DNA from: Bacteroidota bacterium
Lineage (GTDB): Bacteria > Bacteroidota > Bacteroidia > NS11-12g > UBA955
Length of the DNA stretch: 64,000 bases
Assembly (NCBI GenBank): GCA_963169345.1
Contig: CAUJCT010000031.1
Coordinates: 23,470-87,469, forward strand
Direction: 5' to 3'
Made by a program: the position numbers and the translations under genes. This document shows, piece by piece, positions 18,897 to 27,785 of this stretch. The notes under the pieces are model-generated. The model was not told the origin of the DNA. It searched no databases and saw only the letters and a program-made list of their open reading frames with translations. The first letter of the stretch is position 1. Each line of letters begins with the position of its first letter.

Positions 18897-19967
18897 TTAA
18901 GCTTTGCCCATTTCTCTCAGGTGAGAGATGTGTGAGGCAACAGCCAATCGAACTCTTGGATACTCGATATACGGAATATTGTATTCGCGGCAAACCTGTT
19001 TAACAATTTCGCTGATAGCAGGATAATGTATGTGCGAGATATGCGGAAACAAGTGATGTTCAATCTGAAAGTTTAAACCACCGGTGAACCAGGAAACGAT
19101 TTTGTTTTTTGTGGCAAAATTAGCTGTGGTTTTTAACTGGTGAACAGCCCATTCATCTTCTACTTTTCCGGTTTTAGCATCCACTTCAGGGAAGTGAGTA
19201 TCAGAGACTGTATGAGCCAACTGGAAAACAAGACTTAAAACGATACCTGCAAATAAACCATAGGTTAAAAATCCTATCATCCAGTTAGTAAATCCTACCA
19301 TGATGATTGGAATTATAACGAACAGGATAAGGTGAAGTGCTTTAAAGCCCCAGAAAGAAAAATGCTCTTGAATGCTCATTTTTTTGATAGGCATCTGACC
19401 TACTTTTTTGGTAAAGTATTTTTTATAGTCAGTAAAGAATATCCAATAAATGTAGAGCAATGAATAAGCAACCAGGAAATAGATGTGCTGATATTTATGG
19501 ATACCATATCTTTTTTGTGATTCACAAAGTCTAAGGAATGGTTTTGCATTGATATCATCATCCATGCCTTCGATGTTTGTGAAGGTGTGGTGCACAACAT
19601 TGTGTTTGGTCTTCCACATAAAGACATTAGCGCCTAATATGTTTAAAGACAGGCCGGCAAGTTCGTTCAACCATTTTTGTTGACTAAAACTGCCATGAGC
19701 GCCATCGTGCATAATGTTAAAGCCGATGGCCGAAGTGAGAGCACCCAAAATAATACATTCGGTTAAACTGATAAAAATATTATCAGATGTAAAGAAAATT
19801 AGGTGCGTGTAAACTGCAATGAAACTTACAACCAGAATGATGGCTTTATTGTAAAGCTTGAAATTACCGGTTGGTTTCGACTTAATCTCAACAAAATAGT
19901 CATTGATGCGTTTTCTTAGTTCTGCGTGAAATGAGTTAGTTGGGTTTAAGAATCTAGGGATTATCAT
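18897..19967 (-). CDS. Membrane fatty acid desaturase (acyl-lipid/acyl-CoA, DesA3-like)
   Basis: A 356-aa integral membrane protein with the three histidine boxes of di-iron desaturases: HDGAHGSF, HNVVHHTFTN and QIEHHLFPHISH. Four hydrophobic helices lie between them (near residues 45-90 and 200-245). The QIEHH third box places it with front-end or delta-6/linoleoyl-type desaturases that lack a fused cytochrome b5, as here. It introduces a double bond into membrane fatty acyl chains with oxygen and an electron donor. The exact regiospecificity cannot be read from sequence. Confidence 0.88.
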   Translation of the reverse strand: MIIPRFLNPTNSFHAELRKRINDYFVEIKSKPTGNFKLYNKAIILVVSFIAVYTHLIFFTSDNIFISLTECIILGALTSAIGFNIMHDGAHGSFSQQKWLNELAGLSLNILGANVFMWKTKHNVVHHTFTNIEGMDDDINAKPFLRLCESQKRYGIHKYQHIYFLVAYSLLYIYWIFFTDYKKYFTKKVGQMPIKKMSIQEHFSFWGFKALHLILFVIIPIIMVGFTNWMIGFLTYGLFAGIVLSLVFQLAHTVSDTHFPEVDAKTGKVEDEWAVHQLKTTANFATKNKIVSWFTGGLNFQIEHHLFPHISHIHYPAISEIVKQVCREYNIPYIEYPRVRLAVASHISHLREMGKA

Positions 19968-19991
19968 GAATTTTTATATCCTTTAAAAAGG

Positions 19992-19999
19992 CAAAGGTA
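19992..19999 (-). promoter_or_regulatory. TAnnTTTG promoter of the desaturase gene
   Basis: On the reverse strand TACCTTTG lies 24 bp before the ATG at 19967. No clear TTTG at the -33 position. Confidence 0.6.
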
Positions 20000-20196
20000 G
20001 TGCAAAATGTTTGTTATTTATTAACTGAGTTGGTCATATTGGTAAATACTGATGTAAGTCATAGTAAATGAAGACATTAGCAATGCTGTTCCACGCTTAT
20101 TTCAACTTGTTATTCAGGATTTTGAGGCCAGTGGAACATCTTTTCTTTGAAATCAGATTTATGAAAAAAAAATCTAAATTCTAAGCCGATTGGCGC

Positions 20197-20204
20197 TATC
20201 TTTG
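20197..20204 (+). promoter_or_regulatory. TAnnTTTG promoter directly before the pseudouridine synthase start
   Basis: TATCTTTG ends 7 nt before the ATG at 20212, which implies a leader of only a few bases or none. Confidence 0.6.
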
Positions 20205-20211
20205 CGGCCAA

Positions 20212-21627
20212 ATGTCTTTTAAAAAACATAAGGGTAGCGAAGGTAGAGATAAACCTTTCAAAAGTAAGGGAAAAGGGTTTAAAGATAAACCTTTTGCAAA
20301 AGAGGGAGCTCGCAAACCCTATAAAACTGATAAGTCAGGTGCTGATAAAGGTTCTAAATCCGGTATTAGAACATCCAAAAACTCGGAATACAATGTATTC
20401 GACAAGGATGAGCTGGCACCACCTCGTTTTTTAGCGAAGAGAAGTGATAGTCCTTATGGTGCTAAGAAAAGAGATGACAGGAAACCTTACAGTAAGTCAA
20501 GACCTGATTTTGACAAGAAAAACAGCGACGGATCATTTGGGGACAACAAACGAGGAGACAGGAAACCATACGGTAAATCCAGACCGGACTTTGATAAGAA
20601 AAGCAATGATGGGTCATTTGGTGACAGTAAAAGAGGAGACAGGAAGCCATTCAGCAGGTCGAAACCCGATTTCGACAAGAAAGGAAGAGATGGTGGTTTT
20701 GGTCAGAAGAGCAGAGAGGATAGAAAACCATATTCAAAATCAAGACCTGAATTTGATAAAAGAGAATCCGGAAAATCTTTCAAGGAGCGTGAATCTAATG
20801 GCACTAAAAAGCCATTCAGACCAAAATACGATCCTGAAGTAAAAATCAGAAAGTCATACAGAGAAAGAAAAGAGGCATTAACTGGTGGTCCGTCAAAGGA
20901 AACGGATGATATCAGACTCAATAAATATCTTGCCAACTCAGGTATCTGCAGCAGAAGGGAAGCCGACGAACTCATCAGCCAGGGACTTGTTTCAGTCAAC
21001 GGCAATATTGTAACCGAGATGGGTTATAAAGTGAAGAAAGAAGATGTGGTTAAATATGATGGAAGAAAGATTATGCCTGAGCCTTATGTTTATATTTTGA
21101 TGAATAAACCTAAGGATTTTATTACAACTACTGATGATGAAAAAGGTCGCAAAACCGTGATGGATTTGCTGGCGGATAAAATACCACAAAGAGTATTTCC
21201 AATTGGTCGTCTCGACCGTAATACAACAGGCGTTTTGCTCTTGACCAATGATGGGGAAGTTACACAAGCACTGACCCACCCGAGTTTCGAAATTAAGAAA
21301 GTGTACCATGTTGTTTTGGATAAAAAAGTATCCGGAAATGAACTGGACAAACTGGTAAGCGGTGTAGAGCTGGAAGATGGAACTGTGTTTGCAGATGCTG
21401 CAACTTTTGTAGATAATGAGGACAGAAGGCATGTTGGTGTAGAAATTCACAGTGGAAGGAACAGGGTTGTAAGACGAATGTTTGAAGCTCTGGGATTTGA
21501 AGTCGAAAAACTTGACAGAGTGAGTATGGGAATTTTCACAAAGAAAGATTTACCACGCGGTAAATGGCGCTTCCTTACTCAAAGTGAAATTGGGTTTCTG
21601 ATGAAACTCAAGAGTAAGATGAATTGA
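20212..21627 (+). CDS. rluB: RsuA/RluB-family pseudouridine synthase with disordered basic N-terminus
   Basis: A 471-aa protein. Residues 1-230 are lysine-, arginine- and aspartate-rich low-complexity sequence. It is followed by an S4 RNA-binding domain (IRLNKYLANSGICSRREADELISQGLVSVNG split across ~233-265) and the catalytic domain, with the RsuA-family aspartate motif GRLDRNTTGVLLLTNDG and GRNRVVRRMFEALG. This family isomerises a uridine in 23S (RluB, RluE, RluF) or 16S rRNA (RsuA). The RluB assignment is most likely from the overall motif set but not certain. Long basic tails on this enzyme are seen in other Bacteroidota and may hold it to ribosomal RNA. Confidence 0.88.
   Translation: MSFKKHKGSEGRDKPFKSKGKGFKDKPFAKEGARKPYKTDKSGADKGSKSGIRTSKNSEYNVFDKDELAPPRFLAKRSDSPYGAKKRDDRKPYSKSRPDFDKKNSDGSFGDNKRGDRKPYGKSRPDFDKKSNDGSFGDSKRGDRKPFSRSKPDFDKKGRDGGFGQKSREDRKPYSKSRPEFDKRESGKSFKERESNGTKKPFRPKYDPEVKIRKSYRERKEALTGGPSKETDDIRLNKYLANSGICSRREADELISQGLVSVNGNIVTEMGYKVKKEDVVKYDGRKIMPEPYVYILMNKPKDFITTTDDEKGRKTVMDLLADKIPQRVFPIGRLDRNTTGVLLLTNDGEVTQALTHPSFEIKKVYHVVLDKKVSGNELDKLVSGVELEDGTVFADAATFVDNEDRRHVGVEIHSGRNRVVRRMFEALGFEVEKLDRVSMGIFTKKDLPRGKWRFLTQSEIGFLMKLKSKMN
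20476..20770 (+). repeat. 81-bp tandem repeat inside the pseudouridine synthase gene
   Basis: Units start at 20476, 20557, 20638 and 20719, exactly 81 bp apart, and encode a 27-residue repeat beginning DRKP and containing RPDFDKK. Three full copies and one partial copy are visible. The DNA has diverged at third positions, so the array is not recent. Confidence 0.9.
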
Positions 21628-21782
21628 TTTGACATCCAATTGGTTCTGTCATTTTTCTGTAAAATTTAATTTATTTTTTTCATTAAGAATCTGTCATTTC
21701 AATTTGAAGTGAAAAAGTATGGATTCACAAAAAATACTGCAAATTTCTTTTAGCAGTTTGAGCAAAGCATTAGTATTGTCAG

Positions 21783-22481
21783 GTGTTTTTGAAATGGTGG
21801 GTTTGGGATGTTCTGGATTTGCTTTATCCAAGGATTTGTCCGGGTTGTGGCATGCCTTTAAGGCGTAAGGAGAGAATCATTTGCCTGTTTTGTTTATTGA
21901 AATTGCCAAGGACTTTATTTAAATGCAGAAGTGACAATGCATTCGAAAAGATGTTAAAGGGCAGGGTCAGAATATTTGAGGCCAGTGCATTTCTTTATTT
22001 CGCCAAGTCGGGTTTAGCACAAAGATTAATGCATGCTTTGAAGTATGGAGGTGACAAAGCCTTAGGGATTCAGTTAGGTCGGTTTTTTGCAGAAGAACTG
22101 ATTAAGGATGAGCAGTTTATAAAACCTGATTTATTGGTTTCAGTGCCTTTGCATCCTGATAAACTTAGTAAAAGGGGTTATAATCAAAGTGAAATGATTG
22201 CTTTAGGGTTATCAGAGAAGTTAGGGGTTCCATACAGAAATGATGTATTGGTAAGGGTAAGGCATACGGAGACGCAGACAAGAAAGAAGCGATTTGAGAG
22301 ATGGGAAAATATGAAGGATGGATTTGGAGTAGAAGCTTCGGCAGGACTCAATAAAGTACATATTGCGATTGTGGATGATGTGGTAACTACGGGGGCAACT
22401 TTAGAAGTTTGTGCAGAGACACTTCATGCTCACTTGGAATGTGAAGTCAGCTTGTTTACCCTATGTATAGCAATTCGTTAA
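21783..22481 (+). CDS. comF: ComF-family phosphoribosyltransferase-like protein
   Basis: A 232-aa protein. The N-terminus has a zinc-ribbon-like set (CPGCGMPL, then CLFC), the middle has LKYGGDKALGIQLGRFFAEEL and PVPLHPDKLSKRGYNQSEMIA-type sequence, and the C-terminus carries the PRPP-binding loop IAIVDDVVTTGATL. ComF proteins act in DNA uptake during natural transformation in several bacteria; the enzymatic substrate is unknown. The start is taken as GTG 21783. The last codon is about 20 bp from the next gene, but that gene has its own promoter. Confidence 0.85.
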   Translation: MFLKWWVWDVLDLLYPRICPGCGMPLRRKERIICLFCLLKLPRTLFKCRSDNAFEKMLKGRVRIFEASAFLYFAKSGLAQRLMHALKYGGDKALGIQLGRFFAEELIKDEQFIKPDLLVSVPLHPDKLSKRGYNQSEMIALGLSEKLGVPYRNDVLVRVRHTETQTRKKRFERWENMKDGFGVEASAGLNKVHIAIVDDVVTTGATLEVCAETLHAHLECEVSLFTLCIAIR

Positions 22482-22487
22482 ATTGAC

Positions 22488-22495
22488 TATATTTG
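22488..22495 (+). promoter_or_regulatory. TAnnTTTG promoter just before the Calx-beta protein start
   Basis: TATATTTG lies 6 bp after the comF stop and ends 8 nt before ATG 22504. This rules out the upstream TTG at 22483 as start. Confidence 0.65.
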
Positions 22496-22503
22496 CAAAA
22501 AAG

Positions 22504-25500
22504 ATGAAAATGAAATTCAATACATTCCCTATTTTGTTAGTGGCATTGATGTTTTCTGTAACGGCCTTTGCTCAAAAACCGCAAGCTGGTCAGGTTATGG
22601 GAGAACGCGTTCCACTTTATTGCGGATCGACAGGAAGTTCGTCCGCCGATTCAACCAGATTACCTGTGTTTTTTCAGGCAAGAATAGCCGGATTAAATCC
22701 AGGTTCCAGTTATAAGTATTTTGCCAGGTTCATAAGCCTGTCTGATACCGCTAGTTCTACTACAACCGGTGTTGGTATTCCAATTGTTCAAAAAAGAAAT
22801 GGCAGTTGGATCAGTATTTCCAGTCCTGATTTAAGTACAAGCGGTGGTCACGATACTATCGTGATGATGCCCGGACAAGGTGATTATCTGGGTTGGTTTG
22901 GTGCTATTTACACTAACGACAGCAGATTTACTCCTGGCAGCTATGTTTATCCTATGATTGTGATTGAGGAAATTGGTGTTGGCGCTCCGGTTGCACAAAA
23001 AATCTACATTCAGGATTCTATTAAAGTTTTGGGCTTTTCATCCTCTCAAAATGGTAATTATGGAACTGCAACTTATGGCACATCCTTCGTTGCAGGTAAA
23101 AGCATGGTCCTTCTGTATGATGATGTCAATGGTTTAACCAACAGACCAATCACAATTACTTATGCTGAAAATGAAAGCTTGTCTTTTTCCAATATGCCAT
23201 GGTGGTATAACAATAAAGTAAATGCAACAGCAGGTTCATGGGGTACAATTCTTCCAAATGACCTGGCTAATGGGATAAAGAGAATTGAAAGCCGTGATCC
23301 TGGTTTTGACACCATCATTTATGCAAATAAAGAAGATGATGGTATCTGGGGCAGCGATTCTACTTCCATGAGATGGGGTGGAGCTAAAAAAGCAACATTT
23401 ATCAAAAGCGATTACGCACCACTAGTTAAACCAGAAATTGAGTTTGTTGTAAACACAACTAATATCACTGAGCAAAATACTGTTGTAAAAGCAGTAGTCA
23501 GAAGAAAATACGGAAATGCAGATTCAAGTAAAGTAAGTGCATTTGTTGTTGCAGGTACAGCCTCTCAAGGCAGTGACTACAATTTGATTCAAAATTTCCC
23601 ATTGGTTTTCCCACCTTATGGAGAAAGAGTGGATACTGTCAAAGTTGAAGTTTTTGATGACTTTTCTTCAGAACCAACCGAGAACGTAGCTGTCAGATTA
23701 AACAATCCTGTGAATGCCAAGATTGGCTTCCAGACTACTCACTCTATCAATATCGCAGACAATGATGTTCCTGTAGTTACATTTACAAGAAAAACAGTTG
23801 TAACTAAAGAAAACAATGGTACTGTTAAAATAGGTTTAAAAATGGTGAATGGTTCAACAACCGCTACTTCAGTAAAAGTAGCCATGAAATCAAAAACCGA
23901 CAGTACATTCATCCCAATGGATTTTAAACTTGGTTTTAATAATGTAAAACCGGATACAACTGTTCAATTTGCGGGAGGTAAATTAATAGACAGTATTTTC
24001 TTCAATATTACTTTAGTGGATGACAACAGAAGCGAAGATCGTCCGGATACTGTAATTTTAGCTATCAGAAATCTGACTTCACCTGCAATCCCTGGACTGG
24101 ATTCATTGTTGACACTTGTAATTGAAGATGATGATGCACCATCCATATTTAAATTCAACAAATCTGGCATTACGGTTAAGGAAAATGTTGGATCGGTTAA
24201 AGTAAGGATTGACAGAAAGCTGGGTAATATTTTCCAGAGTGATATTATCGTTTCTCCGGATAATAATTCCAAAAATGCACAATCAGGTGCGGATTATACT
24301 TACACTTCTCAATTGTATTCTTTTGATACATCAGATCCTGATAGTTTAATTATCACCATTCCTGTTATTGATGATAATTTAAGCGAACCGAGAGAAGATG
24401 CAGTATTGGTTATACGTTCTTCTTTCAATGCAACAATAGCAAAACCTGATACATTCAGAATTACTATTCAGGATAATGACCTTCCTGAGTACAAAATTGT
24501 TAAAATTTCAACCACCAAAGCACCAAACCAAACTGCTGACAGTTTAAATGTACATTGCGTATTGCGCGGATTGGTTTATGGTGTAAATATGGTTACAGGA
24601 AATGCTGTTTCTTTCACATTAATGGATAACACAGGTGGTATTCAGGTTGTAAATACGAATTCTAATAAAGGTTACACAGTTGCAGAAGGCGATAGTATTC
24701 AGGTTTACGGAAGAATTGCTCAGGTAAATGGATTAATTCAAATGAATCAGTTGGATACTATTATCAAACTGACTTCAGGAAATACTTTGAGAACTGCAGC
24801 AGTTGTTACTCAATTAAATGAATCTACTGAATCTGCTCTGGTGAAATACAATCTGGTGAAATTAGCCAATCCGGCCCAATGGCCAACAACAGCTATGGCA
24901 GCTAATACTACCAAACTCTTAACTGTTCGTACAGCAAACGATTCATTCACAATTGTTATTGACAGTGAAACTGATATTGATGGAAGACCGGCACCAGCTG
25001 GATTCTTTAACTTAACAGGTATTGGTACTCAAAATGACCCGGTTACTCCTTACAATACGAGTTATCAACTTGTCCCTAGAAGATTCAGCGATTTCGCTAT
25101 TTTAACTGTGCCAGTATTTAATTTTACTTCTGATAGTTCAACAAGCAAGGAAAATCGCGACAGTACTGAAGCATTTACACTACAATGCGCAAACATCACG
25201 ACTCCAATGCAGATTACTGCGTACATTAAAGGCGGTTCAGCTACCAGAAATGGAGACTATCAATCTAACTTGTTCCGTTTATTTATTTTAAGTCCAAGCG
25301 CTCCGAGTGTAAATATCAAATCAAAAATTAATGATGATGCAACACCAGAACAAAATGAAACTATTGTTTGGGTAATAAGAGATAACCCTTGGGGTACTTT
25401 GATTGGCGCAGACAGTTTACATGTTGTGACAATCATAGACGACGAGACTAATAGTATTGATGAAATTGGTTTGAGTGCTGATATTAAATTATATCCAAAT

Positions 25501-25710
25501 CCAACCAGTGGCGTATTCAAATTGCATTCAAAAGATGCCGTAATTCAAACTATCGAGGTTGTGGATTTAAACGGAAGAGTTGTTGCAGTATTGAATGATA
25601 TTAACGATTTAGACGCTGTTGTAAATATAGATGGTCTAAGTAAAGGTATGTATCATGTCAATATTACTACCGACAAAGGAATTGCAAGAAAAATACTTAG
25701 TGTATTGTAA
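22504..25710 (+). CDS. Large secreted T9SS cargo with Calx-beta repeats and an OB-fold-like domain
   Basis: A 1068-aa protein with a signal peptide (MKMKFNTFPILLVALMFSVT, cleaved after AFAQ). About 290 residues of unassigned beta-rich sequence are followed by three Calx-beta-like repeats (~310-670), recognisable by DDFSSEPTENVAVRL, DDNRSEDRPDTVIL and DDNLSEPREDAVLV. An OB-fold-like segment (~675-850) follows, then a partial fourth Calx-beta module, and a T9SS type A sorting domain (IKLYPNPTSGVFKLH to the end). Calx-beta modules bind calcium and mediate adhesion in other proteins. Surface location is well supported by the sorting signal; function is not known. Confidence 0.85.
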   Translation: MKMKFNTFPILLVALMFSVTAFAQKPQAGQVMGERVPLYCGSTGSSSADSTRLPVFFQARIAGLNPGSSYKYFARFISLSDTASSTTTGVGIPIVQKRNGSWISISSPDLSTSGGHDTIVMMPGQGDYLGWFGAIYTNDSRFTPGSYVYPMIVIEEIGVGAPVAQKIYIQDSIKVLGFSSSQNGNYGTATYGTSFVAGKSMVLLYDDVNGLTNRPITITYAENESLSFSNMPWWYNNKVNATAGSWGTILPNDLANGIKRIESRDPGFDTIIYANKEDDGIWGSDSTSMRWGGAKKATFIKSDYAPLVKPEIEFVVNTTNITEQNTVVKAVVRRKYGNADSSKVSAFVVAGTASQGSDYNLIQNFPLVFPPYGERVDTVKVEVFDDFSSEPTENVAVRLNNPVNAKIGFQTTHSINIADNDVPVVTFTRKTVVTKENNGTVKIGLKMVNGSTTATSVKVAMKSKTDSTFIPMDFKLGFNNVKPDTTVQFAGGKLIDSIFFNITLVDDNRSEDRPDTVILAIRNLTSPAIPGLDSLLTLVIEDDDAPSIFKFNKSGITVKENVGSVKVRIDRKLGNIFQSDIIVSPDNNSKNAQSGADYTYTSQLYSFDTSDPDSLIITIPVIDDNLSEPREDAVLVIRSSFNATIAKPDTFRITIQDNDLPEYKIVKISTTKAPNQTADSLNVHCVLRGLVYGVNMVTGNAVSFTLMDNTGGIQVVNTNSNKGYTVAEGDSIQVYGRIAQVNGLIQMNQLDTIIKLTSGNTLRTAAVVTQLNESTESALVKYNLVKLANPAQWPTTAMAANTTKLLTVRTANDSFTIVIDSETDIDGRPAPAGFFNLTGIGTQNDPVTPYNTSYQLVPRRFSDFAILTVPVFNFTSDSSTSKENRDSTEAFTLQCANITTPMQITAYIKGGSATRNGDYQSNLFRLFILSPSAPSVNIKSKINDDATPEQNETIVWVIRDNPWGTLIGADSLHVVTIIDDETNSIDEIGLSADIKLYPNPTSGVFKLHSKDAVIQTIEVVDLNGRVVAVLNDINDLDAVVNIDGLSKGMYHVNITTDKGIARKILSVL

Positions 25711-25732
25711 TTAAAAAAAAATCGGATATTTG

Positions 25733-25760
25733 AAGGCGCTCAGAAATGGGCGCCTTTTTT
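25733..25760 (+). terminator. Rho-independent terminator after the Calx-beta gene
   Basis: Stem AAGGCGC / GCGCCTT with a ten-base loop, running into a T tract. The next gene starts 11 bp later. Confidence 0.85.
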
Positions 25761-25771
25761 AATTCATCAAT

Positions 25772-26431
25772 ATGGCAAAAACATTTTTTAGTGAAGAATA
25801 TTTAAAGTTCTTCATGGACCTTGCAAGAGAAAACAATAAAGAGTTCTTTGATGCCAATAAATCCCGGTATCAGAAGCATGTAAAAGCAGCCTTTGAAGGG
25901 TTTGTTGAACAGTTGATTTCCAAAATGAAGAAAGATTACGGACTAGGGGAGTTAAGCGCATCTGAATGTATATTCAGAATCAACAGGGATATCAGATTCA
26001 GCAAGGATAAAACACCATATAAACTACAGATGTCGGCTTTAATTACAAAAGGTGGCAGGAAAAATATGAGTGCTCCGGCATTGTATATTGAAATAGGGCC
26101 TGAACATCTCAATTTGTATTCGGGTGTTTATATGCCTGAAAAAGACCAGTTATTGTCGATTCGTACGAAAATTGCCAAGCATACCAAAGCTTTTGTGAAA
26201 ATTATTGAAGAGAAGAATTTTGTTAAATATTTTGAAGCACCACAAGGTGAAAAGTCAAAAATTCTACCGGCTGAGTTAAAATCGGCAGCAGCTGAATGTT
26301 CTTATATTTATAACAAGCAGTTCTATATCATGCATACAATAGATGCTGAGAAGATTCTGGAGCCGGGTTTAGATGATTATATTCTTGAAGTGTATTCGGC
26401 AGCTGATGATTTCAACGCATTTTTGTCTTAA
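25772..26431 (+). CDS. DUF2461 family protein (TIGR02453)
   Basis: A 219-aa soluble protein matching the DUF2461/TIGR02453 family: FFMDLARENNKEFFDANKSRYQ at the N-terminus, then ECIFRINRDIRFSKDKTPYKLQM, LYIEIGPEHLNLYSGVYMPEKDQLLSIR and a helical C-terminus. The biochemical role of the family is not established. It starts just after a terminator, and a MarC gene with its own promoter follows 34 bp downstream. Confidence 0.85.
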   Translation: MAKTFFSEEYLKFFMDLARENNKEFFDANKSRYQKHVKAAFEGFVEQLISKMKKDYGLGELSASECIFRINRDIRFSKDKTPYKLQMSALITKGGRKNMSAPALYIEIGPEHLNLYSGVYMPEKDQLLSIRTKIAKHTKAFVKIIEEKNFVKYFEAPQGEKSKILPAELKSAAAECSYIYNKQFYIMHTIDAEKILEPGLDDYILEVYSAADDFNAFLS

Positions 26432-26453
26432 GTTCCTTGTGAAAGGAATTAAC

Positions 26454-26461
26454 TAACTTTG
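26454..26461 (+). promoter_or_regulatory. TAnnTTTG promoter ending 4 nt before marC-like ATG
   Basis: TAACTTTG, then CAGG, then ATG 26466. With the usual Bacteroidota spacing the transcript would begin at or within a base or two of the start codon. Confidence 0.6.
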
Positions 26462-26465
26462 CAGG

Positions 26466-27032
26466 ATGTTTGACTTAAAGGAGATTATAACTGTCTCTTT
26501 CACATTATTTGCTGTAATTGATATCATTGGGTCAATACCGGTCATTATCAATTTACGGGAGAAAATAGGCCATATTCAGTCGGAAATAGCCACCTTGGTT
26601 GCAGGACTGTTAATGACCTTGTTTTTCTTTGTGGGTGAAGAGTTTCTCAAGATTCTGGGTTTAGATATTCATTCATTTGCATTAGCGGGGTCAATTGTGA
26701 TATTTATAATCGGGCTTGAAATGATTTTAGGTCGCGATTTATTTAAGGTGGATCCGGATCCTAAATCCGGGAGTGTGGTACCAATAGCATTTCCAATTAT
26801 AGCCGGCAGTGGCACCTTGACGACAATTATGTCATTAAAGTCAGATTTTGGGGCTGCCAATATTTATGCAGGCATATTAATCAACTTAGTTTTCATTTAC
26901 ATTGTATTAAAGTCGACCAACCGGATAGAGAAGTTTTTAGGTAAGGGAGGATTATTGGTCATTAGAAAATTCTTCGGGGTTATATTAATTGCGATAGCGG
27001 TTAAGATTTTCAAGAGCAACTTATTTGTCTAA
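26466..27032 (+). CDS. MarC/UPF0056 family inner-membrane protein
   Basis: A 188-aa protein with six predicted hydrophobic helices. Family motifs include FTLFAVIDIIGSIPVIINL in helix 1, LAGSIVIFIIGLEMILG, and VPIAFPIIAGSGTLTTIM. MarC proteins were first linked to multiple antibiotic resistance in E. coli, but that was later not supported; their function is unknown. The protein starts four bases after its promoter element. Confidence 0.88.
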   Translation: MFDLKEIITVSFTLFAVIDIIGSIPVIINLREKIGHIQSEIATLVAGLLMTLFFFVGEEFLKILGLDIHSFALAGSIVIFIIGLEMILGRDLFKVDPDPKSGSVVPIAFPIIAGSGTLTTIMSLKSDFGAANIYAGILINLVFIYIVLKSTNRIEKFLGKGGLLVIRKFFGVILIAIAVKIFKSNLFV

Positions 27033-27048
27033 TTAAAAAAAAGGGGCA

Positions 27049-27070
27049 CTTTATTGAAAAAGCAATAAAG
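27049..27070. repeat. Perfect stem-loop downstream of marC-like gene
   Basis: CTTTATTG / CAATAAAG with a six-base loop, flanked by GGGG on both sides. No T tract follows on the plus strand, so it is not a standard terminator for the upstream gene. Confidence 0.6.
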
Positions 27071-27114
27071 GGGGTTGAAATAGTGATTTTTGGAAATGAA
27101 GTGTAAATTGAAAC

Positions 27115-27193
27115 AACCTGTCAGGTCCCCCATTTACTTTGTAAATGGCAGTATTTCAAATTGTTGCGACTAGAAGTTGCAACCTGTCAGGTT
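27115..27193. repeat. Pair of extragenic palindromes AACCTGTCAGGT(T) with hairpins between
   Basis: AACCTGTCAGGT occurs at 27115-27126 and AACCTGTCAGGTT at 27181-27193, 66 bp apart; each is an inverted repeat about a central T. Between them lie a perfect hairpin CATTTAC-TTT-GTAAATG (27131-27147) and a near-palindrome around 27161-27182. This looks like a REP-type extragenic element; whether it recurs elsewhere in the genome cannot be seen here. Confidence 0.65.
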
Positions 27194-27268
27194 GAAGTTT
27201 TACCCCCGTTTCAATCCAGTCAATTCAGATGATTTTAGTTAGTTAAGAATGATTTAATGATAAAAAAG

Positions 27269-27299
27269 TTTGACATAATGTATAAATTCTATAATATTG
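27269..27299 (+). promoter_or_regulatory. Promoter of the twin lipoprotein genes
   Basis: TTTG at 27269-27272 and TAATATTG at 27292-27299, spacer 19 bp; one mismatch to TAnnTTTG. The ATG is at 27322. Confidence 0.6.
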
Positions 27300-27321
27300 T
27301 GACTCATTTATTTCAAATATT

Positions 27322-27537
27322 ATGAAAAACCTAAGTTTATTTTCAATCTGCGCAATCGCAGTAATTTCAGTAGTAGCATGTAAAAAAGACAGAGTATGTG
27401 AGTGCACCACCGAAGGTGTTACTGACAAAGTAACTTATGTTGATGCTACCAAACGTCAAGGTAAAGCTAATTGCGTTAGCTACACTGAAGACAATGGTAA
27501 CGGAACATCTACTAAAACAGAGTGCAAATTAAAATAA
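27322..27537 (+). CDS. Small Cys-rich lipoprotein, first of a tandem pair
   Basis: A 71-aa protein with a lipoprotein signal: hydrophobic residues 3-19, then VVAC with the lipidated cysteine, followed by KKD. The mature part has four further cysteines in the order VCEC, NC, EC, enough for two disulfides. It is paralogous to the next gene, 7 bp downstream: KKDRVCECT, DATKRQ/EATKRQ, and EC-LK at the end are shared. Family unknown to me; the function cannot be inferred beyond periplasmic-face or outer-membrane anchoring. Confidence 0.8.
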   Translation: MKNLSLFSICAIAVISVVACKKDRVCECTTEGVTDKVTYVDATKRQGKANCVSYTEDNGNGTSTKTECKLK

Positions 27538-27544
27538 TTCAGCT

Positions 27545-27763
27545 ATGAAAAAGTTAATGTTGTTCTCAGCCGCAGCAGTCGCTTTTGCCTTCACATTGCA
27601 ATCTTGCAAGAAGGACAGAGTATGCGAGTGCACATACAACGGCACGACTCAGAAAGTTACATTCAATGAAGCTACTAAACGTCAGGCTAAAGATGCTTGC
27701 CTATCTCAATCTTACGATTTGGGTGGTGGTCAAAGCGTTAAAATTGAGTGCGAACTTAAGTAA
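27545..27763 (+). CDS. Small Cys-rich lipoprotein, second of a tandem pair
   Basis: A 72-aa paralogue of the preceding gene. Signal peptide with lipobox LQSC, then KKDRVCECT and the same four mature cysteines at nearly the same spacing. The two genes share about half of their mature residues while their signal peptides differ, so the duplication is not recent and the cysteine framework has been kept. A terminator follows 22 bp after the stop. Confidence 0.8.
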   Translation: MKKLMLFSAAAVAFAFTLQSCKKDRVCECTYNGTTQKVTFNEATKRQAKDACLSQSYDLGGGQSVKIECELK

Positions 27764-27785
27764 TTAAATTCAACCTAATTGGAAG

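Noticed and set aside
22483..22503. Upstream TTG start for the Calx-beta protein
   Set aside because: The extension would be encoded by the TATATTTG promoter itself and would spoil the signal peptide beginning at 22504.
27115..27193. Possible CRISPR-like pair of repeats
   Set aside because: Only two short palindromic copies, no further units and no cas genes nearby.
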